Source: Phenylobacterium sp. (lineage in GTDB: Bacteria; Pseudomonadota; Alphaproteobacteria; Caulobacterales; Caulobacteraceae). From it: a DNA stretch of 64,000 nucleotides. Where the stretch lies: assembly GCF_019636135.1 (NCBI RefSeq), contig NZ_JAHBYD010000019.1:39730-103729 (forward strand), read 5' to 3'. Of this stretch, positions 17,639 through 28,527 are shown one piece after another; position 1 is the stretch's first letter; each line of letters opens with the position of its first letter. Below the pieces are notes generated by a model that made no database searches, was not told where the DNA came from, and saw only the letters and a program-made list of their open reading frames with translations. The translations under genes were made by a program, and so were the position numbers.

Positions 17639-18838
17639 ATGCAGGTCGATCGGATCTGGACGAACGCGCGGCTCGCGACCCTGGCCGGGGACGGCCTGGG
17701 GATCGTGGAGGACGGCGTGGTGGCGTGCGCCGACGGGCGGATCGCCTACGCCGGGCCGGCGGCGGGCGCGCCGGGCCTCGACGGCGGCGAACGGATCGAC
17801 TGCGCAGGCCGCTGGATCACGCCGGGCCTCATCGACAGCCACACGCACCTGATCTGGGCCGGCGACCGGGCGCACGAGTTCGAGCTGCGGCTGGCGGGCG
17901 CGTCGTACGAGGAGATCGCGCGGGCCGGCGGCGGCATCGTCTCGACCATGGCGGCGACCCGGGCGGCGGGCGAGGACGCGCTGGTGGCGGGCGCCCTGCC
18001 CCGCCTCGACGCCCTGATGGCCGAGGGCGTGACCACCGTCGAGGTGAAGTCGGGCTACGGCCTGTCGCCGGAGCATGAGCTGAAGAGCCTGCGCGCCGCG
18101 CGGCGGCTGGGCCAGGCGCGGGACGTCACGGTGCGCACGACCTTCCTGGGCGCGCACGCCCTGCCGCCGGAGTTCGCGGGCGACGCGGACGGCTATATCG
18201 ACCTCGTCTGCGGCGAGATGATCCCGGCGGTGGCCGCCGCCGGGCTGGCCGACGCCGTGGACGCCTTCTGCGAAGGCATCGGCTTCACCGCCGAGCAGAC
18301 GCGCCGCGTGTTCGAGGCGGCCCGCGCACACGGCCTTCCCGTGAAGCTGCACGCCGAACAGCTCTCGAACCTGCACGGCGCGGAGCTGGCGGCGTCGTTC
18401 GGCGCGCTGTCGGCGGACCACCTGGAGCACCTGGACGACGCGGGCGTGGCGGCGATGGCGCGGGCCGGGACGGTCGCGACGCTGCTGCCCGGCGCCTACT
18501 ACTTCACCCGCGAGACCAGGCTGCCGCCGGTCGAGGCGCTGCGCGCGGCGGGCGTGCCGATGGCGCTCGCCACCGACTGCAACCCCGGCACGTCGCCGCT
18601 GACCTCGATCCTGCTGACCATGAACATGGGCGCGACCCTGTTCCGGCTGACGGTCGAGGAGTGCCTCGCCGGTGTGACGCGCGAGGCGGCGCGGGCGCTG
18701 GGGATGGCCGCAGAGGTCGGCACGCTGGAGGCCGGCAAGCGCTGCGACCTCGCGATCTGGGACATCGAACGGCCGGCCGAGCTGGTCTACCGCATGGGCT
18801 TCAACCCGCTCCATGCACGCATTCGGAGGGGCCGTTGA
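17639..18838 (+). CDS. hutI: Imidazolonepropionase HutI
   Basis: A 399-residue amidohydrolase that hydrolyses 4-imidazolone-5-propionate to N-formimidoyl-L-glutamate, step three of histidine breakdown. The metal motif is IDSHTH (His68, His70). The further blocks [29 protein letters not shown] and [10 protein letters not shown] are typical of HutI. The ATG at 17639 follows AGGGAG. It is the first gene of hutIHGUC. Its TGA stop overlaps the TTG start of hutH (TTGA), so translation of the two is probably coupled. Confidence 0.97.
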   Translation: MQVDRIWTNARLATLAGDGLGIVEDGVVACADGRIAYAGPAAGAPGLDGGERIDCAGRWITPGLIDSHTHLIWAGDRAHEFELRLAGASYEEIARAGGGIVSTMAATRAAGEDALVAGALPRLDALMAEGVTTVEVKSGYGLSPEHELKSLRAARRLGQARDVTVRTTFLGAHALPPEFAGDADGYIDLVCGEMIPAVAAAGLADAVDAFCEGIGFTAEQTRRVFEAARAHGLPVKLHAEQLSNLHGAELAASFGALSADHLEHLDDAGVAAMARAGTVATLLPGAYYFTRETRLPPVEALRAAGVPMALATDCNPGTSPLTSILLTMNMGATLFRLTVEECLAGVTREAARALGMAAEVGTLEAGKRCDLAIWDIERPAELVYRMGFNPLHARIRRGR

Positions 18839-20367
18839 GCGTTGTCGTGATGAAGCCGGGCGACGTGCCGCTGGCCGACTGGCGGGCGATCTGGCGCGGC
18901 GCCGAGGTGCGGCTGGACCCGGCGTGCGGGCCGGCGGTGGCGCAGAGCGCGGCGGCCATCGAGCGCATCCTGGCGAAGGGCGCCCCGGTCTACGGGATCA
19001 ACACCGGCTTCGGGAAGCTGGCCAGCGTGCGGATCGAGGCGGCGGACCTCGCGACGCTGCAGCGGAACATCGTGCTGAGCCACGCGGCGGGCACGGGCGA
19101 GGCCACGCCGGCGGCCATCGTGCGGCTGATGCTGGCGCTGAAGCTGGCCAGCCTGGCGCAGGGCGCCTCGGGCGTGCGGCCCGCGACGGTGGAGATGCTG
19201 GAGCGGCTGCTGGCGGCGGGGATCACGCCGGTCGTGCCGGCGCAGGGCTCGGTGGGCGCCTCGGGCGACCTGGCGCCGCTGGCGCACATGGCCGCGGCGA
19301 TGATCGGGGTCGGCGAGGCCGACACGCCGGCCGGGCGCAGGCCGGCGGCCGAGGCGCTGGCCGCGGCGGGGCTCGCGCCCCTGGCGCTCGGGCCGAAGGA
19401 GGGCCTCGCGCTGCTGAACGGGACGCAGTTCTCGACGGCGAACGCGCTGGCGGCGCTGTTCGAGGCCGAGGGGCTGTACCGGAGCGCGCTGGTGACGGGG
19501 GCGCTGTCGACCGAGGCGGCCAAGGGCTCGGACACGCCGTTCGACCACCGCATCCACGTGCTGCGCCGCCAGCCGGGGCAGATCGAGACGGCCGATGCGC
19601 TGCGCGCCCTGATGGCCGGGTCGGCGATCCGCGCCAGCCACCTGAAGGACGACGGGCGGGTGCAGGACCCCTACTGCCTGCGCTGCCAGCCGCAGGTGAT
19701 GGGCGCGGCGCTGGATGTCCTGCGCCAGGCGGCGGCGACGCTGGGCTTCGAGGCGAACGGGGTCTCGGACAATCCGCTGATCTTCGCGGATACGGACGAG
19801 GCCTTGTCGGGCGGCAACTTCCACGCCGAGCCGGTGGCCTTCGCCGCCGACATGATCGCGCTGGCGGTCTGCGAGATCGGCAGCCTCGCCGAGCGGCGGG
19901 TGGCGATGCTGGTGGATCCGGCGCTCAGCGGCCTGCCGGCGTTCCTGACACCGAAGCCGGGGCTGAACTCGGGCTTCATGATCCCGCAGGTGACCGCCGC
20001 GGCGCTGGTCTCCGAGAACAAGCAGAAGGCCTATCCGGCCAGCGTCGACTCCATCCCGACCTCGGCGAACCAGGAGGACCACGTCTCGATGGCGGCGCAC
20101 GGCGCGCGGCGGCTGCTGTCGATGACGGCCAACGCGACGGCGGTGATCGGGATCGAGCTCCTGGCCGCCACGCAGGGCTGCGACTTCCACGCGCCGCTGA
20201 AATCCAGCGCGCCGCTGGAGGCGGTGCGGGCGCGGCTGCGGGCGCGGGTCCCGCACCTGTCGGACGACCGCCACGTCCACCCGGACCTGGAGGCCGCCAA
20301 CGCCCTGGTGCGGTCGGGCGCGGTGGTCGAGGCGGCGAGGGCCGTCGCGCTGCCGGGTGTCGCTTGA
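18835..20367 (+). CDS. hutH: Histidine ammonia-lyase HutH (TTG start)
   Basis: A 510-residue enzyme that removes ammonia from L-histidine to give trans-urocanate. The MIO prosthetic group forms from Ala142-Ser143-Gly144 in [12 protein letters not shown], and Tyr53 lies in YGINTGFG. With the TTG start these residues have the same numbers as in the well-studied Pseudomonas putida enzyme. The TTG has GGAGG 5 bp upstream and overlaps the hutI stop. The ATG at 18850 lacks such a site and would drop five residues. Blocks [20 protein letters not shown] and [17 protein letters not shown] complete the family pattern. Its TGA overlaps the hutG start. Confidence 0.96.
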   Translation: MSVVVMKPGDVPLADWRAIWRGAEVRLDPACGPAVAQSAAAIERILAKGAPVYGINTGFGKLASVRIEAADLATLQRNIVLSHAAGTGEATPAAIVRLMLALKLASLAQGASGVRPATVEMLERLLAAGITPVVPAQGSVGASGDLAPLAHMAAAMIGVGEADTPAGRRPAAEALAAAGLAPLALGPKEGLALLNGTQFSTANALAALFEAEGLYRSALVTGALSTEAAKGSDTPFDHRIHVLRRQPGQIETADALRALMAGSAIRASHLKDDGRVQDPYCLRCQPQVMGAALDVLRQAAATLGFEANGVSDNPLIFADTDEALSGGNFHAEPVAFAADMIALAVCEIGSLAERRVAMLVDPALSGLPAFLTPKPGLNSGFMIPQVTAAALVSENKQKAYPASVDSIPTSANQEDHVSMAAHGARRLLSMTANATAVIGIELLAATQGCDFHAPLKSSAPLEAVRARLRARVPHLSDDRHVHPDLEAANALVRSGAVVEAARAVALPGVA

Positions 20368-21176
20368 TGGACTGGCTGGAGGTCCACCGCGGCGACGCGC
20401 CGCTGATCGTCAGCTTCCCGCATACGGGGACCGAGCTGCCGACGGCGGTAGCGGCGCGGCTGATCTCGCCGTGGCTGGCCCGCAAGGACGCCGACTGGTG
20501 GATCGAGCGGCTCTACGACTTCGCGCCGGGCCTGGGCGCGACGACGGTCCGCACCGCGATCAGCCGCACCGTCATCGACGTGAACCGCGACCCGTCCGGC
20601 GCCTCGCTCTATCCGGGCCAGGCGACCACTGGGCTGTGCCCGACGACCACCTTCGACGGCGAGCCGCTCTACCGGGCGGGCGAACCGGACGCGGCGGAGA
20701 TCGCCAGGCGGCGCGCGGCGTACTTCGAGCCGTACCACGCGGCGCTGGCGGGCGAGGTCGAGCGGCTGCGCGCGATCCATCCGAAGGTGGTGCTGTACGA
20801 GGCGCACGCGATCCGCTCGGCGATCCCGCGGCTGTTCGAGGGCGAGTTGCCGAACTTCAACGTCGGGACGAATTCCGGCGCGAGCTGCGATCCGGCGCTG
20901 ACCGCCGCGGTCGAGGCGGCGTGCGACGCGAGCCCGTTCGGCCGGGTGACCGATGGCCGCTTCAAGGGCGGCTGGACCACGCGCCATTACGGGCGGCCGG
21001 GCGACGGCGTCCACGCGATCCAGATGGAGCTCGCCTGCCGCGGCTACATGGACGAGCCCGAGGGCCTGGCGACGCCGCTCACCTGGCCCACGCCTTACGA
21101 AGACGCCCGCGCCGCCCCGATGCGCGCGGCGCTGACGAACGTGCTGCAAGCCTGCCTGGAGTTCGCGAGATGCTGA
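20367..21176 (+). CDS. hutG: N-formylglutamate deformylase HutG
   Basis: A 269-residue zinc hydrolase that cleaves N-formyl-L-glutamate into glutamate and formate, the last step of this pathway branch. The sequence begins with [13 protein letters not shown], followed by [32 protein letters not shown] and the C-terminal [20 protein letters not shown], the known order of the N-formylglutamate amidohydrolase family. The ATG overlaps the hutH stop as TGATG. A 178-bp gap holding an inverted repeat separates it from hutU. Confidence 0.95.
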   Translation: MDWLEVHRGDAPLIVSFPHTGTELPTAVAARLISPWLARKDADWWIERLYDFAPGLGATTVRTAISRTVIDVNRDPSGASLYPGQATTGLCPTTTFDGEPLYRAGEPDAAEIARRRAAYFEPYHAALAGEVERLRAIHPKVVLYEAHAIRSAIPRLFEGELPNFNVGTNSGASCDPALTAAVEAACDASPFGRVTDGRFKGGWTTRHYGRPGDGVHAIQMELACRGYMDEPEGLATPLTWPTPYEDARAAPMRAALTNVLQACLEFARC

Positions 21177-21186
21177 GGTTGGCGAC

Positions 21187-21340
21187 TCCCTTCCTCCTCG
21201 ACGGAGGAAGGGCCGGGGATGGTGGTGTGCGCACGGCCTCTGCGGCTGGGCGCATGAGGCGTCGACATCTCGCGCGCCACCTCCACGAACTCAGCAGCCA
21301 CACCACCACCCCCGCCCCTCCTCCGTCGAGGAGGAGGGGA
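21187..21340. repeat. Inverted repeat inside the hut operon
   Basis: The left arm at 21187-21233 is TCCCTTCCTCCTCGACGGAG followed by GAAGGGCCGGGG and a GGTGGTGTG tract. The right arm at 21299-21340 is its imperfect reverse complement. The left arm is repeated exactly, inverted, at 26895-26941. No gene lies here. The purine-rich end of the right side (GGAGGAAGAGGG) sits where the hutU ribosome site must be. Confidence 0.8.
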
Positions 21341-21354
21341 GGAAGAGGGACTCA

Positions 21355-23021
<1,667 letters not shown>

Positions 23022-23022
<1 letters not shown>

Positions 23023-23741
23023 TGGACAAGCCGCTCTACGTCGCGATCCGCGAGCGGCTGGAGCAGGCCATCGTCTCGGGCGAATGGCCGCCGGGACGGC
23101 GGCTGCCGTCGGAGAAGGAGCTGGCGGCCGAGTACGGCTGCGCACGGATGACGGTGAGCAAGGCGGTGACGGCGCTGGCCGACGCCGGCCTCGTCACACG
23201 CCGGCGGCGGGCGGGGACGGTGGTGGCCGAACCGCGCCCGCGCGAGAGCCTGCTCCAGATCCACGACATCCCGACCGAGGTGCGCGCCGCCGGCCGGGCC
23301 TACGGGTTCGAGGTGTTGGACCGGGCGGAGCGCAAGGCGACCGCCGCGGACGCCGGGCGGATCGGGCTGAAGCCGGGCCAGCCGGTGCTGGCGCTGACGG
23401 TGCTGCATCGGGCGGACGGGACGCCGTTCGCGCTGGAGGAGCGGCTGATCAGCCTGCGGGCCGTGCCGGACGCCAGGGCCGAGGCGTTCGACGCCGAGCC
23501 GCCGGGGAGCTGGCTGCAGGCCAGGCTGCCGTGGACGGACGCCGAGCACCACATCCTGGCGCTGAACGCCGACGCCCGGGTCGCGGCCCGGCTGGAAGTC
23601 GACCCCGGCGCGGCCTGCCTCTGCGACGACCGGCGGAGCTGGCACGGCGGGACGGTGGTGACCCACGTGCGGCTGACCTACCCGGGCGACCGCCGCCTCG
23701 TCGCCCGCTTCCATGCGCCGGGGAGCCGCGGCAAGACCTGA
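23022..23741 (+). CDS. hutC: GntR-family repressor HutC
   Basis: A 239-residue regulator. The N-terminal winged helix (residues 1-70) includes LPSEKELAAEYGCARMTVSKAVTAL and a wing RRRRAGTVV. The C-terminal part is a UTRA ligand domain (about 80-235) with IHDIPTEVRAAG, ALEERLI and HHILALNADARVAA. HutC proteins repress hut genes and release DNA when urocanate binds. The start overlaps the hutU stop as TGATG. Its likely operator is the palindrome at 17587-17602, which would make the operon self-regulated. Confidence 0.93.
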
Positions 23742-23820
23742 CCGCATGAAGATCGCCATCGTCGGCGCCGGACTGGACAGCGTCGCGCCGGCCTTCCAGC
23801 ATGGTGGCGGACCTGCAACC

Positions 23821-24702
23821 ATGGACGCCGTGCGCTTCGACTGGAACGACCTGCGCTTCTTCGCCGCCGTGCTCGAGCACGGCTCGACGGCGCGCGCCGC
23901 CAAGGCCGTGGGCGTCGACCAGACCACCTGCGCGCGCAGGATCGCGGCGCTGGAGCAGGCGCTGGGGCTCGAACTCTTCGCCCGCGATGCATCGGGCTAC
24001 CATCCGACGCCGGCCGCGCTGCGCCTGAAGCCCGCCGCCATGGCGGTGGCCAAGCAGGTGGACCTCTTCGCCAGCGAGGTCGAGACCGCCACGCGCCGCA
24101 CGACCGGCCGGGTGAAGGTGACCAGCGAGGAATACCTCACCCGCGCCTTCCTGGTGCCGGCGCTGCGCCGCTTCGCCGCCACCCATCCCGACGTCCAGGT
24201 CGAGGTCGACGCCAGCTCGTCGTACCGTGACCTGCAGGCCGGCGAGGCCGACATCGCGGTGCGCGCCGGCGAGGCGCCCGACGGCGCCGGCCTCGTCCGC
24301 CGCAAGCTGCGCGAAGATCCGTGGGCCGTCTACTGCACGCCCGGCTACGCCGAGGCCCACGGGGCGCCCACCGGCCTGCACGACCTGGCCGAGCACCCGC
24401 TGGTCTCGCTCGAGGCGGCGGCGCCGGGCATGCGGGCGCTGGGCTTCGAGGGCCCCGTCCGCCAGATGCTGAGCTCGGTGGCCGCCGTGCGGGCCTCGAT
24501 CGAGACCGGGGCGTGCGTCGGCGCCCTGCCGCAGATCGTCGCCGAGGCGGGCCCGGAACTGCGCTTCTGTTTCGGCGTCCCCGAGTCGTCCGGCATCTGG
24601 CTGGTCTACCCCGAGCGGGTGAAGGGCGTGCCCGAGGTCCGCGCACTGGCCGCGTGCATCGCCGACGTCTTCAGGAAAGGCGCAGGCGCCGCCGCGTCCT
24701 GA
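23821..24702 (+). CDS. LysR-family transcriptional regulator
   Basis: A 293-residue LysR protein. It begins MDAVRFDWNDLRFFAAVLEH, followed by GSTARAAKAVGVDQTTCARRIAALEQALG, a variant of the usual helix-turn-helix. The substrate-binding part runs from about residue 90. It is close in style to regulators annotated as LysR 'DNA-binding plus periplasmic-binding-like' proteins. An in-frame ATG at 23746 would add 25 residues starting MKIAIVGAGLD, which looks unlike a LysR N-terminus, so 23821 is preferred. It follows hutC by 79 bp but is not a known hut gene. Its 3' end overlaps the convergent PEP-CTERM gene by 32 bp. Confidence 0.85.
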   Translation: MDAVRFDWNDLRFFAAVLEHGSTARAAKAVGVDQTTCARRIAALEQALGLELFARDASGYHPTPAALRLKPAAMAVAKQVDLFASEVETATRRTTGRVKVTSEEYLTRAFLVPALRRFAATHPDVQVEVDASSSYRDLQAGEADIAVRAGEAPDGAGLVRRKLREDPWAVYCTPGYAEAHGAPTGLHDLAEHPLVSLEAAAPGMRALGFEGPVRQMLSSVAAVRASIETGACVGALPQIVAEAGPELRFCFGVPESSGIWLVYPERVKGVPEVRALAACIADVFRKGAGAAAS

Positions 24703-25393
24703 GGCTCGCGCCCGTTAGGCCGAAGCCCGCGATCATCAGCGCCCAGGCCGACGGCTCCGGCACGCCGGTGGGCGCGAACGCGAAGACCACGTCGTCCAGG
24801 GCCATGATGTCCCGGCCCGGGTTGAAGGTGACCGAGGTGATCTGCCGTCCGAAGTCCGTGAAGCCCACGAATGACGCGCCCTTGAGCGCGGGGACCGGCG
24901 CCGTGCGTTCCGTGCCGTCGTCGAACGTCAGTTTCAGTCCCTCGACCTCCCCGCCCGAGAAGTAGGCGCCGAAGGCGACGATCGGATGGGCGAAGGTGAA
25001 CGTCACCGGGACGCTGCTGATGAAGACGAAGTTCCGGCCGCCCGTCGTCGTGTTGCCGCCGCACTCCGCGTAGAAGCCGCAGTAGGGGCTGGTCTTGATC
25101 GTCAGCGGCCGCGCGACGGGATTGTTGCTGGTCAGGGTGGCGCCGCCGCCCACGTCGTATGTGCCGACAACGCCCGTGGGGCCGCTCTCGAAGCTGTTCA
25201 CGAGGCTCATCAGGCCGGCGATCTCGGCGGCGAACGCCGCGCGGGCGGCATCCGAATTCGGCTTGTCGCCGGGGCCGGTGGCCGAGGTGTCGTAGCCCGA
25301 GTAGATGCGCACCGCGGCGTTCGAGGCGGTGGGGGCGGCCAGGACGGCAGCCGCGAGTCCGCAGGCGCCGAGCGCGCCGATCCAGTGTTTCAT
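24671..25393 (-). CDS. PEPxxWA-CTERM secreted protein
   Basis: A 240-residue exported protein. The signal peptide MKHWIGALGACGLAAAVLAA is followed by a beta-rich body with two Cys residues in SPYCGFYAECGG. The C-terminus has the sorting signal VPEPSAWALMIAGFGLTG plus a basic tail (RTRRRLRLS), the tripartite motif handled by exosortase-type systems. The ATG at 25393 has GGAAAG upstream. The function is unknown. Two other PEP-CTERM proteins occur in the window, and no exosortase gene was seen here. The last 32 bp overlap the end of the convergent LysR gene. Confidence 0.85.
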   Translation of the reverse strand: MKHWIGALGACGLAAAVLAAPTASNAAVRIYSGYDTSATGPGDKPNSDAARAAFAAEIAGLMSLVNSFESGPTGVVGTYDVGGGATLTSNNPVARPLTIKTSPYCGFYAECGGNTTTGGRNFVFISSVPVTFTFAHPIVAFGAYFSGGEVEGLKLTFDDGTERTAPVPALKGASFVGFTDFGRQITSVTFNPGRDIMALDDVVFAFAPTGVPEPSAWALMIAGFGLTGASLRTRRRLRLS

Positions 25394-25582
25394 ATGTCGT
25401 CTTTCCAAGCGTTGTGGCGACCCGGGAGGAGGCCGCTCTGGGATGACGACGACGTACCTGGACGACGGGGCCGGAAAAACCCGAGGGTCCGCCGCGTGGG
25501 GCTGCAAATCTGCAGGGGCCTTGCCGACGTACGCGCGGAAGCCTTTGGTGCGGCCTCGTCCGCGTCGCCTGTCCGGGAAGCC

Positions 25583-26542
25583 ATGTCGCTCAAAGTGAAA
25601 TCAAAGCCCTCGAAGGCGTCGAAGTTCGCGGGCATGAAGCTGATCCGCGGCGGCGAGTTCGCCATGGGCTCCGACCGCCACTACCCCGAGGAGGGGCCCG
25701 CGCGGCTGGCCGCGGTCGGCGACTTCTGGATCGACGAGCGGCCGGTGACGAACCGCGCGTTCGCCGCCTTCGTCGCCGCCACCGGCCACCGCACCCTCGC
25801 CGAGATCGCCCCCGATCCGCGCGACTATCCCGGCATGCCGCCCGAGATGGCCGTGGCGGGCTCGGCGGTCTTCTTCCGCCCCGACGCGCCCACGGGCACG
25901 GACGATCCGTCGAAGTGGTGGGCCTATGCCTTCGGCGCCGACTGGCGCCATCCCTGGGGCCCCGACAGCGCCCTCGACGGCCTGATGGACCATCCGGTCG
26001 TGCAGGTGGCCTACGCCGACGCGGCCGCCTACGCGACGTGGGCCGGCAAGAGCCTGCCCACCGAGGCCGAGTGGGAGTACGCCGCCCGCGGCGGCGTCGA
26101 GGGCGCGGCCTATGCGTGGGGCGAGGAGTTCGAGCCCGACGGTAAGCCGATGGCCAACTACTGGCAGGGCCGCTTCCCGAACGAGAACACGCTGGAGGAC
26201 GGCTGGGAGCGCACCTCGCCGGTGGGGATCTTCCCGCCCAACGGCTTCGGCCTCTACGACATGATCGGCAACGTCTGGGAGTGGACCACCGACTGGTACG
26301 CCGACAACGCCGCCGAGCCCGGCCCCACCTGCTGCGCGCCGGCCCGCGCGCGCACCGTCGCCGAGCACGAGAGCTACGACCCGGCGAGCCCGCAGGTCCC
26401 GATCCCGCGCAGGGTGCTCAAGGGTGGCTCGCACCTCTGCGCCGAGAACTACTGCCAGCGCTACCGCCCGGCCGCGCGCCACCCCCAGGCCATCGACAGC
26501 CCCACCTCGCACATCGGCTTCCGCTGCATCGTGCGGCGATAG
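25583..26542 (+). CDS. Formylglycine-generating enzyme (SUMF1/FGE family)
   Basis: A 319-residue FGE-sulfatase domain protein. FGE oxidises the Cys of sulfatase C-x-P-x-R motifs to formylglycine, using copper and O2. The diagnostic active-site Cys pair is present: Cys286 and Cys291 in GGSHLCAENYCQRYRPAARH. Other family blocks are FAMGSDRHYPEEGP, VTNRAFAAFV, HPVVQVAYADAAAYATWAGK, LPTEAEWEYAARGG and GNVWEWTTDWY. No signal peptide is seen, which fits a cytosolic maturation step before export. The matching Cys-type sulfatase lies at 10651-12189. Other SUMF1-like proteins lack the Cys pair, so this one is probably a true FGE. Confidence 0.93.
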   Translation: MSLKVKSKPSKASKFAGMKLIRGGEFAMGSDRHYPEEGPARLAAVGDFWIDERPVTNRAFAAFVAATGHRTLAEIAPDPRDYPGMPPEMAVAGSAVFFRPDAPTGTDDPSKWWAYAFGADWRHPWGPDSALDGLMDHPVVQVAYADAAAYATWAGKSLPTEAEWEYAARGGVEGAAYAWGEEFEPDGKPMANYWQGRFPNENTLEDGWERTSPVGIFPPNGFGLYDMIGNVWEWTTDWYADNAAEPGPTCCAPARARTVAEHESYDPASPQVPIPRRVLKGGSHLCAENYCQRYRPAARHPQAIDSPTSHIGFRCIVRR

Positions 26543-26631
26543 GCGGCGGCCGGGGCGGTCGAAGCGATGAGCCCTCCTCCTCGACGAGGGCCATCCTCCA
26601 TGGATCCGAGCGGCCGGCAGGCCCTTGGTCA

Positions 26632-26711
26632 AACCGCGGAGATCGCGGAGATACGCAGAGGATTCCGGTGGCCCCTCGACCTCTCTGCGTATCTCCGCGG
26701 TCTCTACGGTT
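26632..26711. repeat. Intergenic inverted repeat with 9-bp internal period
   Basis: The left arm (26632-26661) holds CGCGGAGAT, CGCGGAGAT, ACGCAGAGG in tandem after AACC. The right arm (26680-26711) is its imperfect reverse complement ending ACGGTT. It is the G/C-shifted counterpart of the repeat at 9185-9284. It lies in the 433-bp gene-free stretch 26543-26975, which otherwise shows only the element at 26895 and related GGTGGTGGTGTGG sequence near 26818. Confidence 0.75.
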
Positions 26712-26894
26712 CATGAATCGGGCGGACACGCCGCCCACAACCCTATGCGATCGCTCTCCTCCTCCCCCGGGACGCGCTGCTGCGCGGCCCGCCCGAGGGC
26801 AGGCCAGGAGGGTTGGGTGGTGGTGTGGCCTCCGGGTTCGACGCCCTGGCGTTCGTTGGCTCTGCGCCCCCGGGCGACCTCGCTTCCGACGTCC

Positions 26895-26941
26895 TGCGCA
26901 CACCACCATCCCCGGCCCTTCCTCCGTCGAGGAGGAAGGGA
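26895..26941. repeat. 47-bp element, exact inverted copy of 21187-21233
   Basis: Starts TGCGCACACCACCATCCCCG and ends GAGGAGGAAGGGA. Read on the minus strand it is identical over 47 bp to the left arm of the repeat inside the hut operon. It lies just downstream of the SDR gene end. The exact identity between two loci 5.7 kb apart suggests recent spread or gene conversion. Confidence 0.85.
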
Positions 26942-26975
26942 GACCGGGGTCGGAACCGTCTCGGCGGATCGCGCC

Positions 26976-27758
26976 CTAGAACGCCTCTTCGTGGAGGTCG
27001 AAGTAGGGGCGGTAGGCGACGCCGCGGCCGGTCAGGAAGCCGGCGTCGACGGGCAGGACCACGCCGGTGATGGCGCGGGCGGCGGGGCTGGCCAGGAAGT
27101 GGCAGGCCTCGGCGATGTCCTCGGGCTCGACCACCCGCTGCAGCGGCAGGTTCGCGGCGCTGGCGGCCTGGCGGTCGGCCGGGATCGGGCCGCCGCCCAT
27201 GCGGTTCGACATCGGGCCGGGCGCGACGGCGTTCACGCGGAAGCCGTGGCGGCCGAACTCGAAGGCCGCGTGCCGCACCAGGCCGTCCAGGGCCGACTTG
27301 CTGGCCGCGTAGTGGACGCCCGACAGGTAGGCGATGTGGCGGCTGGCGATCGACGAGATCACCGTCACCGACGCGCCGGGCCCGGAGGCGTTGGCGGCGG
27401 CGGCCTTGACGGTCAGGAAGGCGCCGGTGAGGTTCACGTCGATGACGCGCCGCCAGTCCCGGGCGCTCATCTGCGGGATGGTGTGGCGGCTCGAGATGCC
27501 GGCGGCGCCGGCGACGGCGTCCAGGCCGCCGCGCGGCTTCGCGAAGGCCTCGACCAGCGGCAGGAACGTCGCGTCGTCGGTGACGTCGCAGACGAAGCCC
27601 TCGGCGCTGAGGCCCGCGCCACGGATCGCGTCGACCACGGCGGCGACGCCGGCCTCGCGGGTGTCGAGCACGGCGACGTGCGCGCCGGCCTCAGCGAAGC
27701 GGCGCGCGATGGCGGCGCCGATGCCGGACCCGGCGCCGGTGACGAGGGCGGTCTTCAT
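26976..27758 (-). CDS. SDR-family oxidoreductase
   Basis: A 260-residue classical short-chain dehydrogenase/reductase. The cofactor motif TGAGSGIG is at the N-terminus, VCDVTD follows, then NLTGAF, the catalytic Ser in VISSIAS and the Tyr/Lys pair in YAASKSA. Asp35 after the second strand (VAVLDTRE) favours NAD(H) over NADP(H). The C-terminal PRYF-like tail is family-typical. The gene follows the alpha/beta-hydrolase homologue by 14 bp, in turn preceded by a LysR gene, so all three may be one leftward operon. The substrate is unknown. Confidence 0.9.
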   Translation of the reverse strand: MKTALVTGAGSGIGAAIARRFAEAGAHVAVLDTREAGVAAVVDAIRGAGLSAEGFVCDVTDDATFLPLVEAFAKPRGGLDAVAGAAGISSRHTIPQMSARDWRRVIDVNLTGAFLTVKAAAANASGPGASVTVISSIASRHIAYLSGVHYAASKSALDGLVRHAAFEFGRHGFRVNAVAPGPMSNRMGGGPIPADRQAASAANLPLQRVVEPEDIAEACHFLASPAARAITGVVLPVDAGFLTGRGVAYRPYFDLHEEAF

Positions 27759-27772
27759 GCGGGAATCTCTCC

Positions 27773-28522
27773 TTAGGCGGACAGGAACTGCTGCAGCAGG
27801 CGCAGCACGAGGTCGGGGCGGTCCAGCAGCGAGGCGTGGCCCGTCATCGGCATGGCGTGGAGCCCGGCGCCGGGGATCTCGGCGGCCATGCGGCGCGAGC
27901 CCGCGAGGTTCGGGTCCTGCTCGCCGGTGGCCAGGAAGGTCGGCGCCGCGATGCCCGCGAGGCCGTCGGTCCAGGCGGGATGGCCGGCCAGCGTGCGGGC
28001 CGACACCCGGGCGCCGTCCGGGTCGCGCCGCGCGAACCAGCGGCGGTCGACCGGCGGCGTGGCGATCCCCGCGGCGTCGCGCAGCGCCCGCGCCTCGGCG
28101 CTGCCGGCCGCGCGGACGGCCTCGGGCGCGGGCGACCCGCCGGTGGCGTCGAACAGGATCAGGCGCTCGACCCGCTCGGGCGCCTTCAGCGCCATGCGCG
28201 TGGCGATCCGCGCGCCGTAGGCCATGCCGCAGACGCTTGCCCGCGCACGGCCCGCGGCGTCCAGCACCGCCAGCGCGTCGGCGAGGTGGGTGTCGAGCGT
28301 GTGCGATTCCGGCGGCCCCGCGTCGCTGTCGCCGTCGCCGCGGCGGTCATAGCGCAGCACGCAGTAGCGGTCCGAGAGCGCCTCGGCCGCGCCGTCCCAG
28401 ATCGCCAGCGCCGCCGTCCCCATGGAGCACAGCAGCACCGCCGGCGCATCCGCCGCGCCGTCGCGCCGCCAGGCGATGCGCACGCCGTCGGGGCGGGTCA
28501 GGAAGGAGTCGGCGCCGGTCAT
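27773..28522 (-). CDS. Alpha/beta-hydrolase-fold protein lacking the nucleophile Ser
   Basis: A 249-residue protein that resembles 3-oxoadipate enol-lactonases and related alpha/beta hydrolases: VLRYDRRGDGDSD, PERVERLILFDATGG, LATGEQDPN (Asp203) and MTGHASLLDRP (His229). At the nucleophile elbow the sequence is CGMAYGA, with Ala101 where Ser is normal, and the oxyanion HG motif is replaced by SMG. Asp and His remain, so either a different chemistry or a pseudo-enzyme role is likely. The DNA at 28217-28235 was read on the minus strand to confirm the Ala codon. The ATG at 28522 sits 5 bp after the LysR stop. Confidence 0.75.
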   Translation of the reverse strand: MTGADSFLTRPDGVRIAWRRDGAADAPAVLLCSMGTAALAIWDGAAEALSDRYCVLRYDRRGDGDSDAGPPESHTLDTHLADALAVLDAAGRARASVCGMAYGARIATRMALKAPERVERLILFDATGGSPAPEAVRAAGSAEARALRDAAGIATPPVDRRWFARRDPDGARVSARTLAGHPAWTDGLAGIAAPTFLATGEQDPNLAGSRRMAAEIPGAGLHAMPMTGHASLLDRPDLVLRLLQQFLSA

Positions 28523-28527
28523 CGTCG

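Noticed and set aside
23746..23820. An N-terminal extension MKIAIVGAGLD on the LysR protein, resembling the start of an NAD/FAD-binding protein.
   Set aside because: Only about nine residues fit, and the LysR domain begins normally at 23821. Chance is the simpler view.
26543..26975. Search for a small gene or RNA in the 433-bp gap between the formylglycine enzyme and SDR genes.
   Set aside because: All open frames here are low-complexity and overlap inverted repeats. No start with a ribosome site stands out.
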